From Heterodera schachtii (taxonomy: Eukaryota; Nematoda; Chromadorea; Rhabditida; Heteroderidae): a stretch of 64,000 nt of DNA. The stretch spans positions 6,037-70,036 of the forward strand of contig SIJG01000072.1 of the NCBI GenBank assembly GCA_023374025.1, given 5' to 3'. The notes beneath the pieces are model-generated. The model worked only from the letters and a program-made list of their open reading frames with translations, was not told the DNA's origin and did not search any database. Numbering within the stretch: position 1 is the stretch's first letter; each line of letters starts with the position of its first letter. The position numbers were made by a program, and so were the translations under genes. Below, piece after piece: positions 11,603 to 21,771 of the stretch.

Positions 11603-11824
11603 TGTGGTGTATTAAGGGGATAATTTGAATTTTAAATCCCCACATTTCCCGCCCATTTTACTGCCCATAAATATGAAATTGTTTTCCCTTCCTTGGCTTC
11701 CCCACCATTCATTTGTCATTTTATTATCTGCATTTTATTTTTGTCCTTTGACCTCCCAATTTTCTGTGCTTTATTTATTTGGAATAAATCAATATTCCCC
11801 TTTAACTGTTGCTCGGACACAACA
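11603..11824 (+). repeat. 3' LTR of the Ty3/gypsy element
   Basis: I read it as base-for-base the same as 7096-7317. It is followed directly by CCGAT, the right target duplication. Confidence 0.95.
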
Positions 11825-12195
11825 CCGATTGATTTGAAAGGAGCCTTACGGCATACATGCTCGTCAGGCAAAGGAGGCATTTTGGGTAATGCAAATGCTG
11901 CCTTTTCTGATAGCATTTTATAATGAATAAGCAAAGATGGAGATTAGAAATGGTCGCTCGCCGAATTTGGTCGGCAACAAATTTCAGACACCTTATCCCT
12001 ATTAGAATGGCCATCAATTCCCTTCTAGGGATAGCTAATGCCTTAGAGGCATTTTTAAGCTTGAGCCTATTTTTGGAGAAGATAAGCCAAACGGAAATTT
12101 GGCTACCTTCTACCGCTCTTAAATAAATTGCAGCAGCAAAATGTGGGGGAAGATGCATCCAGGAAGAGCGAACGGGAAAATTGATCGGAAAAAAC
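11825..12195 (-). pseudogene. BEL/Pao retrotransposon RNase H fragment joined to integrase start
   Basis: On the minus strand: LFLDASSPTF (RNase H aspartate motif), a frame change, AAAIYLRAVEG, LIFSKNRL, then IPRRELMAILIGIRCLKFV, the conserved region of BEL/Pao RNase H. The sequence then jumps to MPPLPDEHVCRKAPFKSIG, which normally precedes the integrase core. So the segment between RNase H and integrase has been deleted. It continues after the Ty3 insertion at 7095. It is a relic with several lesions. Confidence 0.8.
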
Positions 12196-12376
12196 TAGAG
12201 TAGAGCGGGACCGGGACCAAAACGCGGACAACTGAGTACCGAAGTCCCGGTTTTGACCGGGACCGGTATCATTCCCGGTTTTTTCCCGGTTTTCCCAGCC
12301 AAAAATTCCCGGTTTTTCAACCCGAAAAGGTCCCGGTCCCGGTTTAGCCCAAAATTCCCTGTCCCGCTCTACTCTA
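12196..12376. mobile_element. Short hAT-like MITE (TAGAGTAGAGCGGGAC termini)
   Basis: 181 bp. Perfect 16-bp terminal inverted repeats TAGAGTAGAGCGGGAC, flanked by the 8-bp direct repeat GAAAAAAC at 12188-12195 and 12377-12384. The interior is repeated CCCGGTTTT/GGGACCGGG words. It is inserted next to the BEL/Pao RNase H relic. Confidence 0.9.
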
Positions 12377-12999
12377 GAAAAAACAATTAAAATTATAAAT
12401 TTTTGGGTCGCTTTTGGCGACACTTCTGGGCAAAATACTAATGAAAATTTTTGATTTAAAAAAACGCTAAGGAAAAATTATTATGCATAAAATAAAATTT
12501 TAGTGAGTGAATGAATAATTTTTGTTTTCGGCTGTGCTTAAATACTCATAGTTTTTGAATTGTCTGGTTTTCATTTGTGATGGTATCATGCCAATATCCC
12601 CCCCCCACCCCTCCGCTCAGTTTAAGCATTTCATCCTCAAATTTGGCAATCACTTTGCCAACACTAACTTTAAGGGTATCATGCCAAAATTCCCCCCCCC
12701 AGCAATTCTCAAAACTAAACACCGGAAAAGGTCATATGCTAAATAACAAATTTTTTATTATAAAAATTATTGAATTACTTTTTTTTTATAAACTGGAAAT
12801 TCATAATAATATTTAAAGGTTTTTTATATTAATAATTCGTTTGTGCATAAAAATAGTAAAGCGAATCGGTAGTTAAAATCGCCCAGGTGCGTAGTTCGGG
12901 CGGGAAAGTTTCGCGCACAGACGCCAGCGTTTTGGTTCATTTTTAATTTTGTTCATGAATATTTTATGGGCTTTTAGGCCTGTTTCTAATTTTTGTAGG

Positions 13000-13520
13000 A
13001 ACCTTTCTGCCGCTTCGCGGCCGCAATCGGCGCTTTGCGCCCGTCCCTAACTTTCGTATAGATCATTTGCCCGCTTCGCAGCCTCTTACGGGCGCTTCGC
13101 GCCAAATTCCTAATTTTTTTACAGATTATTCAGCTCTTCGCGCCGATCTCTATTTTTTGTAAAACTAAAAATCAACCACTTCTCGACCGCAGTCGGGCGC
13201 TTTGCGCCCGTCTCGCATTTTCGCAGAGCTCGTTTGGCCCTTCACGCCCGTTTCGAATTCTCTTAGAAATAATTCGGCCGCTTCGCGCCCATTGCTTATT
13301 TTTATTTTTCTAAAGCTAATTGGCCGCTTCTCGACCACTGTAGGGCGCTTTGCGCCCGTTTCGAATTCTCTTAGAAATTATTCGGCCGCTTCGCGCCCGT
13401 TGCTTATTTTGGTTTTTGTAAAGCTAATTGGCCTCTCGACCACAGTAGGGCGCTTTGCGCCCGTTTCGGATTCACTTCGAGCTCATTCGGCCGCTTCGCG
13501 CCTTTCTCTCAAACTTTTGT
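13000..13520. repeat. Tandem repeat with GGGCGCTTTGCGCCC hairpins
   Basis: Irregular repeats of about 105-150 bp, each with GGGCGCTTTGCGCCC, CGGCCGCTTCGCGCC and TAAAGCTAATTGGCC-like words (clear copies start near 13192, 13342 and 13447; looser ones to the left). The GC hairpins stand out from the AT-rich surroundings. The open frame over 13202-13543 follows from the repeat and is not treated as a gene. Confidence 0.85.
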
Positions 13521-13794
13521 ATAGCTCATTTTACAAAAAATGAATTTTATTGAATGTTGGTTGAGTAAAAAATGGATGTCCAAGCCACGAAATATCCATA
13601 CTATCAAAAAGCCACAATATTTCCAAATTTAAAACTTATTAAACCGAAAAATGATACCGACTTAGGCTTTTCAGGGTCGCTGAAAATCATCTCGCCCATT
13701 TTTCTGGACTTAAAAATAAAAAAATACAACATGAAAAAAATTATTAGGGTTTCTACATAGAATGGCGACCAAAATTCGAACAAAATAAAATAAA

Positions 13795-13975
13795 TTTATC
13801 ATCGACAATTGAATGAACAAAATTTTCGAAGTTAAAAATACAGATTCGTGATCGATCAGCGTGAAAAGTTAGCCTAGAAAAAAGGATTAGAAAAAAAATT
13901 TCAGGGAGTGATAAGACCTAGAAGTACCAAAAAATGATAGAAAATCATAAAATTCAAGCAAAAACCTAACCCTAC
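13795..13975. repeat. Direct repeat, left copy (partner 16799-16966)
   Basis: AAATTTATCATCGACAATTG through GATAGAAAATCATAAAATTC and AACCTAACCCT recurs with small changes at 16799-16966. The pair brackets 2.8 kb holding one secreted-HTH gene copy. At its right end the repeat meets a CAAGGCGTAGCCAGG terminus of a transposon family. Confidence 0.8.
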
Positions 13976-14150
13976 AAGGCGTAGCCAGGGGGGGCTGAGG
14001 GGGCTAAAGCCCCCCCCCCCGCCGAAACCCAAAAAGTAAAAATTTACAGCAAATTTTTTAAGCAATTTTCTTAACAAATTCCATTAAAAATCACAAAAAT
14101 TTTCCCGGCGGCGCCTATTGGCACCGCTGGACCCCCAATTTACTTATTTT
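13976..14150. mobile_element. End of a hAT-like element with GC hairpin core
   Basis: Starts CAAGGCGTAGCCAGG, then a C-tract, an AT-rich stretch and the conserved core GGCGGCGCCTATTGGCACC. The inverse arrangement is at 16593-16748, ending CCTGCCTACGCCCTTG. I found no matching target duplication for the pair, so they may be ends of two copies. Confidence 0.6.
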
Positions 14151-14653
14151 TGAAAAATGGAGACCAAAATGGCAAAAAATAATATTTTTTGGCGAAAAAC
14201 GGCTAAAAATTTTGTAAAATACACCCCCTAATTCGGGATTTCAAAAAACAAAAAATACACGCTTAAAAATCGAATCACTCAATGAAGAATTATTTCCTTT
14301 TTTCATTTGATAATAATCATTCATTTTGCTCATTTTTTCTTCCTTAGAATAGCGATTTACTTTTAAAAATTAAAATTAAATTAAGATTTTAATTTTATTT
14401 TATTTTTGCCAATTTCAATGCCAAATTCCTTTTTCCATTTTCTGAATGTTTTTTCGTCAATGCCCAATTCTTTCGCAAATTGCTTCTGTTTTCCATATTT
14501 TGGCATTCTTTTAATCTCATCAATCCGTTCAACAAATTCGCTCTTTTTCTTTTCATAATAATTCTTTTCATTTAATTTTAATTGTTTTTTCCATTTATAA
14601 ATTTTCTGTCGACTAATTCCCAATTTTTTCGCTGTTTTTTGCTCAGTTTTAAC

Positions 14654-15589
14654 TAGGGCTGCACGGGTCCGGGTACCCGACCGGGTCCCAGACCCGGATA
14701 CCCGGTTTTTTCACTACCCGGACCCGGACCCGGACTCGGTTTTTTGAAAATCCAATACCCGGTACCCGACCCGGTAGGTCCGGGTCCAACCGGGTCCAAA
14801 AGTACACTGGTAAGAATGGGGGTCTGGATCAAATTGTTGACCAAAGTTGGAGGAAAGGAAATTTTTTTAATTAAATTAAGTTTTATTTTAGAAATGAGGC
14901 ATTTATTGCTTCTGTGGCTTGGTGGTTAATCTCTTGGATTCAATTCGTTATTTGCTCATTTGTCAGGTTCAATTTCTTCGCATAGCACTTCTTTTTTTAG
15001 CATTTATTTTAAATTTTTGTTGGAAATTGCCATTTTATTATTAAGTAAATAAAGCTTAAAAGTTTTTAAATTTAAAAAAACTATTTTTGCTTTCATAGAA
15101 TTTTAAAAGAAATTTCTTAATTTTTTACAATATTCCCATAAGAAATTTTGAAAATTTGAACATTTTTGGTAGAAATTCTGTAAATATATTGGCTAAAATA
15201 ACAAAATTTGGTCATTTTTTTTAATAAAATCTGTTAACAAATCAGAAGTAATTTTCAAAATTTTTCCCGGCGGCGCCTATCGGCACCCCGGACTCCCTGT
15301 TCTTGAAAAGTTTTTTTGGAAAAATCGAACCGCAAAAAAAGTGGTTTTAATAGCAATAAAAAATTGGACAAATAATATTTAGCATTTATTACAGAAAAAA
15401 TTTTTGTTAAATAATAATTTTGAAGGAAATAAAAATTAAAAATTCTGCAATACACGATTTCACCGGGTACCCGATACCCGACCCGGTACCCGGTTTAAAA
15501 ACTGGTACCCGACCCGGTACCCGGCTTTTCAATACGCGGTAATACCCGGACCCGGTTTTTGCCCAAATACCCGGACCCGTGCAGCCCTA
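14654..15589. mobile_element. hAT-like element (TAGGGCTGCACGGGTCC termini)
   Basis: 936 bp with a perfect 22-bp terminal inverted repeat starting TAGGGCTGCACGGGTCC, and an 8-bp target duplication GTTTTAAC at 14646-14653 and 15590-15597. The ends are rich in CCCGGTACCCGG words. It has no transposase. A hairpin-core repeat (15265-15295) lies inside. It disrupts copy A of the secreted HTH family. Confidence 0.92.
15265..15295. repeat. Dispersed GC hairpin core
   Basis: TCCCGGCGGCGCCTATCGG followed by CACC, one of about ten copies in the window of a core whose two 11-base arms pair with one G-T. It lies inside the 14654-15589 element. Confidence 0.7.
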
Positions 15590-16592
15590 GTTTTAACCCA
15601 AACTTTTGTCGAATATTTGCCTTTTTTCTTAATTCCTTTTTTATTGCGTGAAATTTGTGAATAATTTCATATTTATGCTGATCACTGAATTGATCATTCT
15701 GTTGATCATTTCGAATTGAATCGGCCAAATTTAATTCATTTTGATCACTCGGCTGACAATTTGCATTTTGATCAGTTCTATTGTCCCATTCTTCGCCAAA
15801 TATTTCAGCAAAAGTTGGCCCAAGTTTTTTACACAGATTAACTGACAATGTTTTGTCAGTTGAATTGTTTATGATTAAGAACACAAATATAAAAAGGAGA
15901 AAAAGCATCACTAAAAACAATTATAAATAATTAATTATAATTATTTTTAATATTTTTTTTATTATATTAGTATTTCATCAGAAATAAATTTTTATTTAAA
16001 TTTAATTAAAAATGGAGAAGCATTACCAAAAATTCGGTCAATAAATGAAACTGATCTTCAGTAAAATTTATTAAATAAATATTAGTAAATAAGATTAAAT
16101 AATTGAAAGACATGAATTTCATCATAATTTCACATGACATTTCGTAATTACGTCCCTTGGAAAATTTATGTCCATATTTTTGCGATTTTATATCCATATA
16201 ATTCCGAACCCTATTCATCAATATGGCACGGATTTGCGATGGATTCCATTTTTTGCATGCTTAAAACCCAACCAATATAAAATAAATTTCATAATTTAAT
16301 AATTGAAAAAATAATAATAACTAAATCTTATCAAATGCCGAAATATCAATAAAATATATTAAGGAAATAATATTTATAAAGCTTTCAATTAGGGTTGTAC
16401 GGCTGGAGATTTAAAAAGCCAAAAGTTATTATTTGTCCCATTAGACGCAGTCGGCGTGGGAGGCCTTAGTAAAAGAAGAAGCTTGTTTGACCCGTGTCCC
16501 GACATTTGCGCCTTTGTCCAAAATCGGGTTCAAAATTAAGTTTTTTTTAATCCCTGATCACATAAACAGCTTTAATAAGCGATTGAAAAATT

Positions 16593-16748
16593 GGGGTCCA
16601 GCGGTGCCGATAGGCGCCGCCGGGAAACTTTTTGAGTCTTTTAATGCAATTTTGTTAAGAAAATTGCTTAAAATTTCAAAAAATTTACTGAATTTTTTTT
16701 TTGGGTTTCGGGGGGGGCTTTAGCCCCCCCCCCCTGCCTACGCCCTTG
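16593..16748. mobile_element. Inverted counterpart of the 13976 element end
   Basis: GGTCCAGCGGTGCCGATAGG, then GCGCCGCCGGG, an AT-rich spacer, G- and C-tracts and CCTGCCTACGCCCTTG. Same parts as 13976-14150 in inverted order. Confidence 0.6.
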
Positions 16749-16798
16749 TCAGAGAGCCTTATAAATAAATTTGTGCGTTAATTTTGTTTAACAATTCA

Positions 16799-16966
16799 AT
16801 AAATTTATCATCGACAATTGAATGAACAAAATTTTCGAAGAAGTTAAAAATGTAAAAAATTAGCGCAAAAAAATAATTAAAAAAGATTTTCAGATGGGTG
16901 ACAAAACCAGGAAGTACCAAGAAATGATAGAAAATTATAAAAATTCAAGCAAAACCCTAACCCTAA
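16799..16966. repeat. Direct repeat, right copy (partner 13795-13975)
   Basis: Same words as 13795-13975 in the same orientation, with a few indels. Confidence 0.8.
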
Positions 16967-17503
16967 CATCATTTAATCACTGAGACTGAAATGGATATGA
17001 AATTCGGGAAAATTTACGAATTTTTTCTTTTTCAATTTCTTTAAAGTGGTAATTCCAATTTTCAAAAGGCTAGCAATGTGAACAAGCTGATCATTTTATT
17101 CAAATTTTGATATTTTTTTTTATTTAAATTTAATAAATTTAGATTTTTTTGTTTTTTATCAAAACAATGACATTTCGCAAAATTTTATTACATAAAATTA
17201 GCAGCCCTAGTAATTACACTTCATTGGATATTTTTCGACAAATTCTTGATCACTATAAGACATCATCCTCGAATAGATAATTCATCTATAATATTTTAAA
17301 TGACAAAAAAGCAAATTAAAATTTAAAATTTTTCCAGTTGTATTAATGGTATTTAAAAGAAATTAAAATTGCACTTTTGAACAAAATTTTGGCCCGTTTC
17401 AACATTGGATAAACAAACAGATAAAAGGTGAAAAAATCATAAAATAAATCATTTTTAAATCACCAATATGAATTGAAAAAAAAAGATGAACAAATTAAGT
17501 GAT

Positions 17504-18295
17504 TTAAGAAATATTTTCATTTTTCCATCTCTTCAGAGTTGCTAATGAGATTTTCAAAATGCCAGCAATTTCTTTGTCACTTAAAGCAGGATTTGCTTTT
17601 TTCATTTCATAATATTCATTCATTTTGCTCATTTTTTGTTCATCGGTGAATCGAATTGGACCTAAGAATAAAATAAGATTTATTTGAATTATTTTGAAAA
17701 AATTAAATTAAATTTCAAATTCACCACTTTTGCTGCATTTTATGCCAAATTCCTTTTTCCATTTAATTAATGTTTTTTCACTAATGCCCAATTCTTTCAC
17801 AAATTGTTTCTGTTTTCCATTTTTGTACATTCTTTTAAACTCATCAATTCGTTCAATAAATTCGCTGTTTTTCATTTCATAATAATCTTTTTTCTTTAAT
17901 TTTAATTGTTTTTTCCATTTATAAATTTTATTTCGACTAATTCCCAATTTTTTCGCTATTTTTAACTCAATTTTATTCCAATCTTTATGAGAGTATTTCC
18001 CCCGTTTCTTAATTCTTTCTTTTATCTCGTTAAATTTGTGAATAATTTCGCTTTTATTCTGCAAATCCAACTGATCGGTCTGATTAATTAATTCATGTTG
18101 ATCATTTTGATTAAAATTTGCGTTTTGATCAGTCTCATTTTGATTTTGATTTTCTTCAATTATTTCATTTGCCCATTCTTCGCCAAATATTTCAGCAAAA
18201 ATTGGACTAATTTTTTTACACAGATTAACTGACAATGTTTTGTCAGTTGAATTGTTTAGGATTAAGAATACAAATATAAAAAGGAGAAAATGCAT
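17504..18295 (-). CDS. Secreted protein with three HTH-like repeats, copy B (intact)
   Basis: I do not recognise this family. Two exons, 17728-18295 and 17504-17661, join in phase to give 241 residues. ATG at 18295; the upstream GTG is not needed. The first 20 or so residues (MHFLLFIFVFLILNN) look like a signal peptide. Next come TDKTLSVNLCKK, IFAEIFGEEWANEI, an Asn/Gln/Glu-rich linker, and three units of a common pattern: AKKLGISRNKIYKWKKQL, VKELGISEKTLIKWKKEFG and, in exon 2, EIAGILKISLATLKRWKN. Each unit has the L-x-IS-x(2-4)-WK spacing of a helix-turn-helix recognition segment as in Hin/transposase-type HTHs. The donor is GTGGTG and the acceptor TTCTTAG. At least six other copies or fragments lie in this window. 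A secreted protein with DNA-binding-like repeats is unusual; the leader could instead be a membrane anchor. Function unknown. Confidence 0.75.
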
Positions 18296-18771
18296 CACTA
18301 AAAAAAACTTATTAATAATTTATTAATAAATTTTTAAAATCTTATTAATATATTTTATATTAAAACAAGTTAATTTTATCAGAAATTAATTTTTTTATTT
18401 AATTTTAATGAATAATGGAGAAGCATTGCCAAAAATGCGATCAATAAGTGAAACTGATCATCAGTAAATCTTTTAAAAAAGCAATAAAAATTAGTAAATA
18501 AGATAAATTTTAAAAAATAAAATTTATTAAACAAATATTTGCCCATTTTATTAATAATTCATTGACTTTTCCATTCTTTTCAATTGTACTAACTGACTAA
18601 ATTTTGTGTTACAAATTGGTCCAAATTAATAATAAGTTCCTGCTAAAAATTTGCCTATGTTTCAAAAATGCAAAAGCAATAAACTTTAATTCAATAATAA
18701 AGGCAAAACGATTTAATTTTCTACAAGTTTTTCGCTTTTAAAATCATTTCATTAAAATCCCAAATTACGAA

Positions 18772-19090
18772 ATGAAAAAACAAGAATTTATTGAAAGAAT
18801 TGATGAGTTTAAAAGAATGCCGAAAAATGGAAAACAGAAACAATTTGTGAAAGAGTTGGGCATTAGTGAAAAAACATTCCGAAAATGGAAAAACAAATTT
18901 GGCATAAAATTGAACAACGGTAATTTTTAATTTAATTTAATATTAATTATTTAATAATTTAGGAATTCATTCGAATGAAGAAAAAATGAGCAAAATGAAT
19001 ATTTATTATGAAATGAAGAAAGCAAATCCTCCGTATTTGAATGATAAAGAAATTGCTGCATTTTTAAAATCTCATTAGCAACGCTAAATA
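18772..19090 (+). pseudogene. Secreted HTH family, 3' part only
   Basis: Plus strand, opposite to copy B. From 18772 it encodes EFIERIDEFKRMPKNGK and VKELGISEKTFRKWKNKFGI. A GTAATT donor follows near 18919, and exon 2 resumes after TTTAG near 18960 with MSKMNIYYEMKKANPP and DKEIAAFLK, then a frame change. The 5' half with the leader is missing. Confidence 0.75.
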
Positions 19091-20104
19091 GATGGGAAAA
19101 ACAATGATAGTTATAAACCTTTTTTTTCATTGTATTTACTGTAATTTTCAACGTAAAATGTTTGTTTTAGTGTGAACGGTGTCGGGTGGTTATTCAAAAA
19201 ATCACCAAATAAAAATTTGAATTTCATCATAATTTCACATGACATTTCCTAATTACGCCCCATTGGATATTTTTCGACAAATCCTTCATCACTTGGGATA
19301 GGATTTTTATGTTTTACATATATTTTTTCTGCGGCTTAGTTATGGTGAGAGAAGCCCAAAAAAGCAGTTTCTCCGAACAATTTTCGATTTAGAGAAACTT
19401 ATAAAAATATAAAAACATATTTTGGCATTTTTTCGATTTAAATAAATTTTAACAAAATTAAAATAAAAAAATTGATAAAAAAATCATAATTGAATGCTTT
19501 ATAAATTTTTTTCTAGGGTGATAAATTATATGGATTTATTTATTTATTTTTGCGCATATGCCGTAAAGAAAGGGGCTCAAAATAGCATTTCTACGTTAAA
19601 TTTTTTTGATTTGGTGAATGTTTTTAGTCCTAATAATCCATTTTTTGGGGATTTTCGGGAATAAATCAATATTTCGCCATTGTTGCGTTTATAGTCCATA
19701 TTTTGGCCATCTTTATAAAATTTTTATAAGAAAAATGCAAAAAGGCGAAAAGTACACCCCCTAAAGATCGACTTTTTAGAAATTTTAAAAAATATACCCC
19801 AAAAAAGAGAATTTTTCGAATTTTTAGCAAATTTTTTGGGTATTTTGTTCCGAAAATTTTCGCTGACAACAGAACGAGAATATTACAAAAATTATGAGAT
19901 TTATTTGTTTGAAATAGTGAATCTAGGATTTGTAAAAATTTGGCCTTTTTATTCTTTAAATCCATTTTTTTGGTAGTTTATGTATTTTTTAAGTTTGTTT
20001 AAGCAAATTGAATATTTTTGGAATTTTAGAAGGTTTTAAATTTAATTTTTGTCAGTTTTTAATTCATATTTTGGTCAATATTTGGTCATTTTTTAGCTTT
20101 TTGT

Positions 20105-20226
20105 CCTTGGCCAAATATTTCAACAAAAGTTGGCAGAAGTTTTTTACACAGATTAACTGACAATGTTTTGTCAGTTGAATTGTTTATGATTAAGAACACA
20201 AATATAAAAAGGAGAAAATGCATCAC
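20105..20226 (-). pseudogene. Secreted HTH family, 5' fragment
   Basis: The minus strand encodes MHFLLFIFVFLIINNS, TDKTLSVNLCKKL and VEIFGQ, then leaves the family. The upstream flank (20230-20400) matches the flanks of copies A and B, so the amplified unit includes upstream DNA. Confidence 0.75.
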
Positions 20227-20759
20227 TAAAAAAACTTATTAATAATTTATTAATAAATTTTTAAAATCTTATTAATATATTTTATATTAAAAAAGTTAAT
20301 TTTGTCAGAAAATAATTTTTTATTTAAATTTTAATGAATAATGGAGAAGCATTGCCAAAAATGCGATCAATAGGATGAAACTGATCTTCATAGAATTTAT
20401 TAAATAAAATATTAGTAAATTGGATTAACTAATTGAAAACCACCATGAATTTCACTTGTTTGACCCGTGTCCCGACTTTTGCGGCCCCGACATTTAATTG
20501 AAAATTTTGAACTTTTTGTGAAACTTATTAAAAAAATTTGTTCATAAAAAAAATTTATATTTTTCAATGGTCTAAAAAAGCTTCTTATCCATTGTTTTGG
20601 AGTTTTAAAGTCAATTCTTAATTTATACACAATTTCTGGTTTTTTTTTTGAGGGTTAAAAGCCATTTTTGGCAGTTTTTAAGGCATATTTTGTGCGCATA
20701 TTTGGGCATTTTTCGGATTTTTAGGGCATATTTTGTGCGCATATTTGGCATTTTTTAGT

Positions 20760-21160
20760 GCATATAATTTATAGCCCTACTTATGTGTTCCGTTTTTATT
20801 CATTCTTTTAATCTCGTTAATTGATTCAATAAATTCCTTCTTTTTCTTTGCATAATAATTTTTTTTATAAATTATTTTTTTTTTTATTTATATTTCTTTC
20901 GATTAATTCCAAATTTTCGCGCAATTTGTTTTTGTCGAAATTCCCCACTTTTCTAAATTCCTGCATTTATTGCATGAATTTTGAATAATTTAAAGTTTTT
21001 GCTGATCATCGAATTGATCGGTATCCGCCAAATTTATTTAATTTTGAACTTTCGGGTGACAATTTCCTATTTTTGGCCAACTATTTCAGCAAAAGTTGGT
21101 CGAAGTTTTGCATTCTTTTCACAAAAATTATTAACTGATAAAATTTTGCTTATTAAATTA
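20760..21160 (-). pseudogene. Secreted HTH family, heavily decayed copy
   Basis: Scattered family words on the minus strand: the EFIESINEIKRM-like segment near 20800-20850, NRKKY-type HTH remnants near 20900, and the FAEIVGQK-like leader-proximal block near 21070-21130. Many indels. Low-resolution assignment. Confidence 0.45.
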
Positions 21161-21771
21161 AAAAAATCAATGTGAACAAGCTGATCATTTTATTCAAATT
21201 TTGATATTTTTTATTGAAATTTTAATAAATTCAAATAATTTAACTGGGATTTTGGCCAAAATGCGCAACGAAAATTCGGAACCTTCAGGGTGGTCCAGGT
21301 GTTCGAATTCAGTGTCTGAAAAAATTGTTAAATTGAGCCCGGAATTTTGAAATGGAGAGATTAATTAATATACATTTCTCTAGTATATTTTCACTAAAAT
21401 TTTGCTTTTACATAAAAAATAATGAAAATGAGGTGCGCGTTAATTATAAAAATAAAAGTGAAATTTTACTTAGTAGTTGCAAATTTTATTTGTTTTTTTG
21501 TCCAAACAACGACATGAAATTTTCCAATTAAGACAAATTTTTTCAAATTCATTAATTTTAGTTAAAAAGCCCTAAAAACGGCTGAAAAGAGTATTAAAAA
21601 AAGAAAAAAAAAAGTGAAATAAGCATAAATATTCTTTTCCCAAAAAACAGCCTAAAAAATGAGCAAGATATTTGAATTTTGGCGACCCCAAAACAGAAAA
21701 TATTTTTCAAAAAATTGAGAAAACCGTCCATTCCATTCTTTAGCTTTCCAATTACAACAATCTTCTTCAAA

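Larger units (their letters stand above)
7096..11824 (+). mobile_element. Ty3/gypsy LTR retrotransposon, complete structure, interrupted pol
   Basis: A 4.7-kb element with 222-bp direct LTRs that I read as identical (TGTGGTG...ACACAACA), a 5-bp target duplication, a primer-binding site 7 bases after the 5' LTR, a purine tract before the 3' LTR, and gag, protease, reverse transcriptase, RNase H and integrase in Ty3 order. It lies inside and opposite to a degenerate BEL/Pao element. Identical LTRs imply recent insertion, although pol is interrupted near 9591-9614. Confidence 0.95.
14290..15908 (-). pseudogene. Secreted HTH-repeat family, copy A, interrupted by a transposon
   Basis: ATG at 15908. 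A hydrophobic leader (MLFLLFIFVFLIINN) is followed by the family block TDKTLSVNLCKK and TFAEIFGEEW, an Asn/Gln/Asp-rich linker, and EIIHKFHAIKKELRKK. The frame is then cut by the element at 14654-15589 and resumes as GISRQKIYKWKKQLKL and ELGIDEKTFRKWKKEFGI (HTH-like units 1 and 2). After a short intron, exon 2 starts near 14333 (MSKMNDYYQMKK) but loses its third unit, replaced by unrelated sequence. It is a dead or partial copy of the gene described at 17504-18295. Confidence 0.8.

Noticed and set aside
13202..13543. Reading frame with repeated RFAPVSNSLR-type phrases
   Set aside because: Translation of the GC-hairpin tandem repeat.
19195..20760. A possible separate gene between secreted-HTH copies
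   Set aside because: AT-rich sequence with only family flanks and fragments; no exon-like segment with splice sites.
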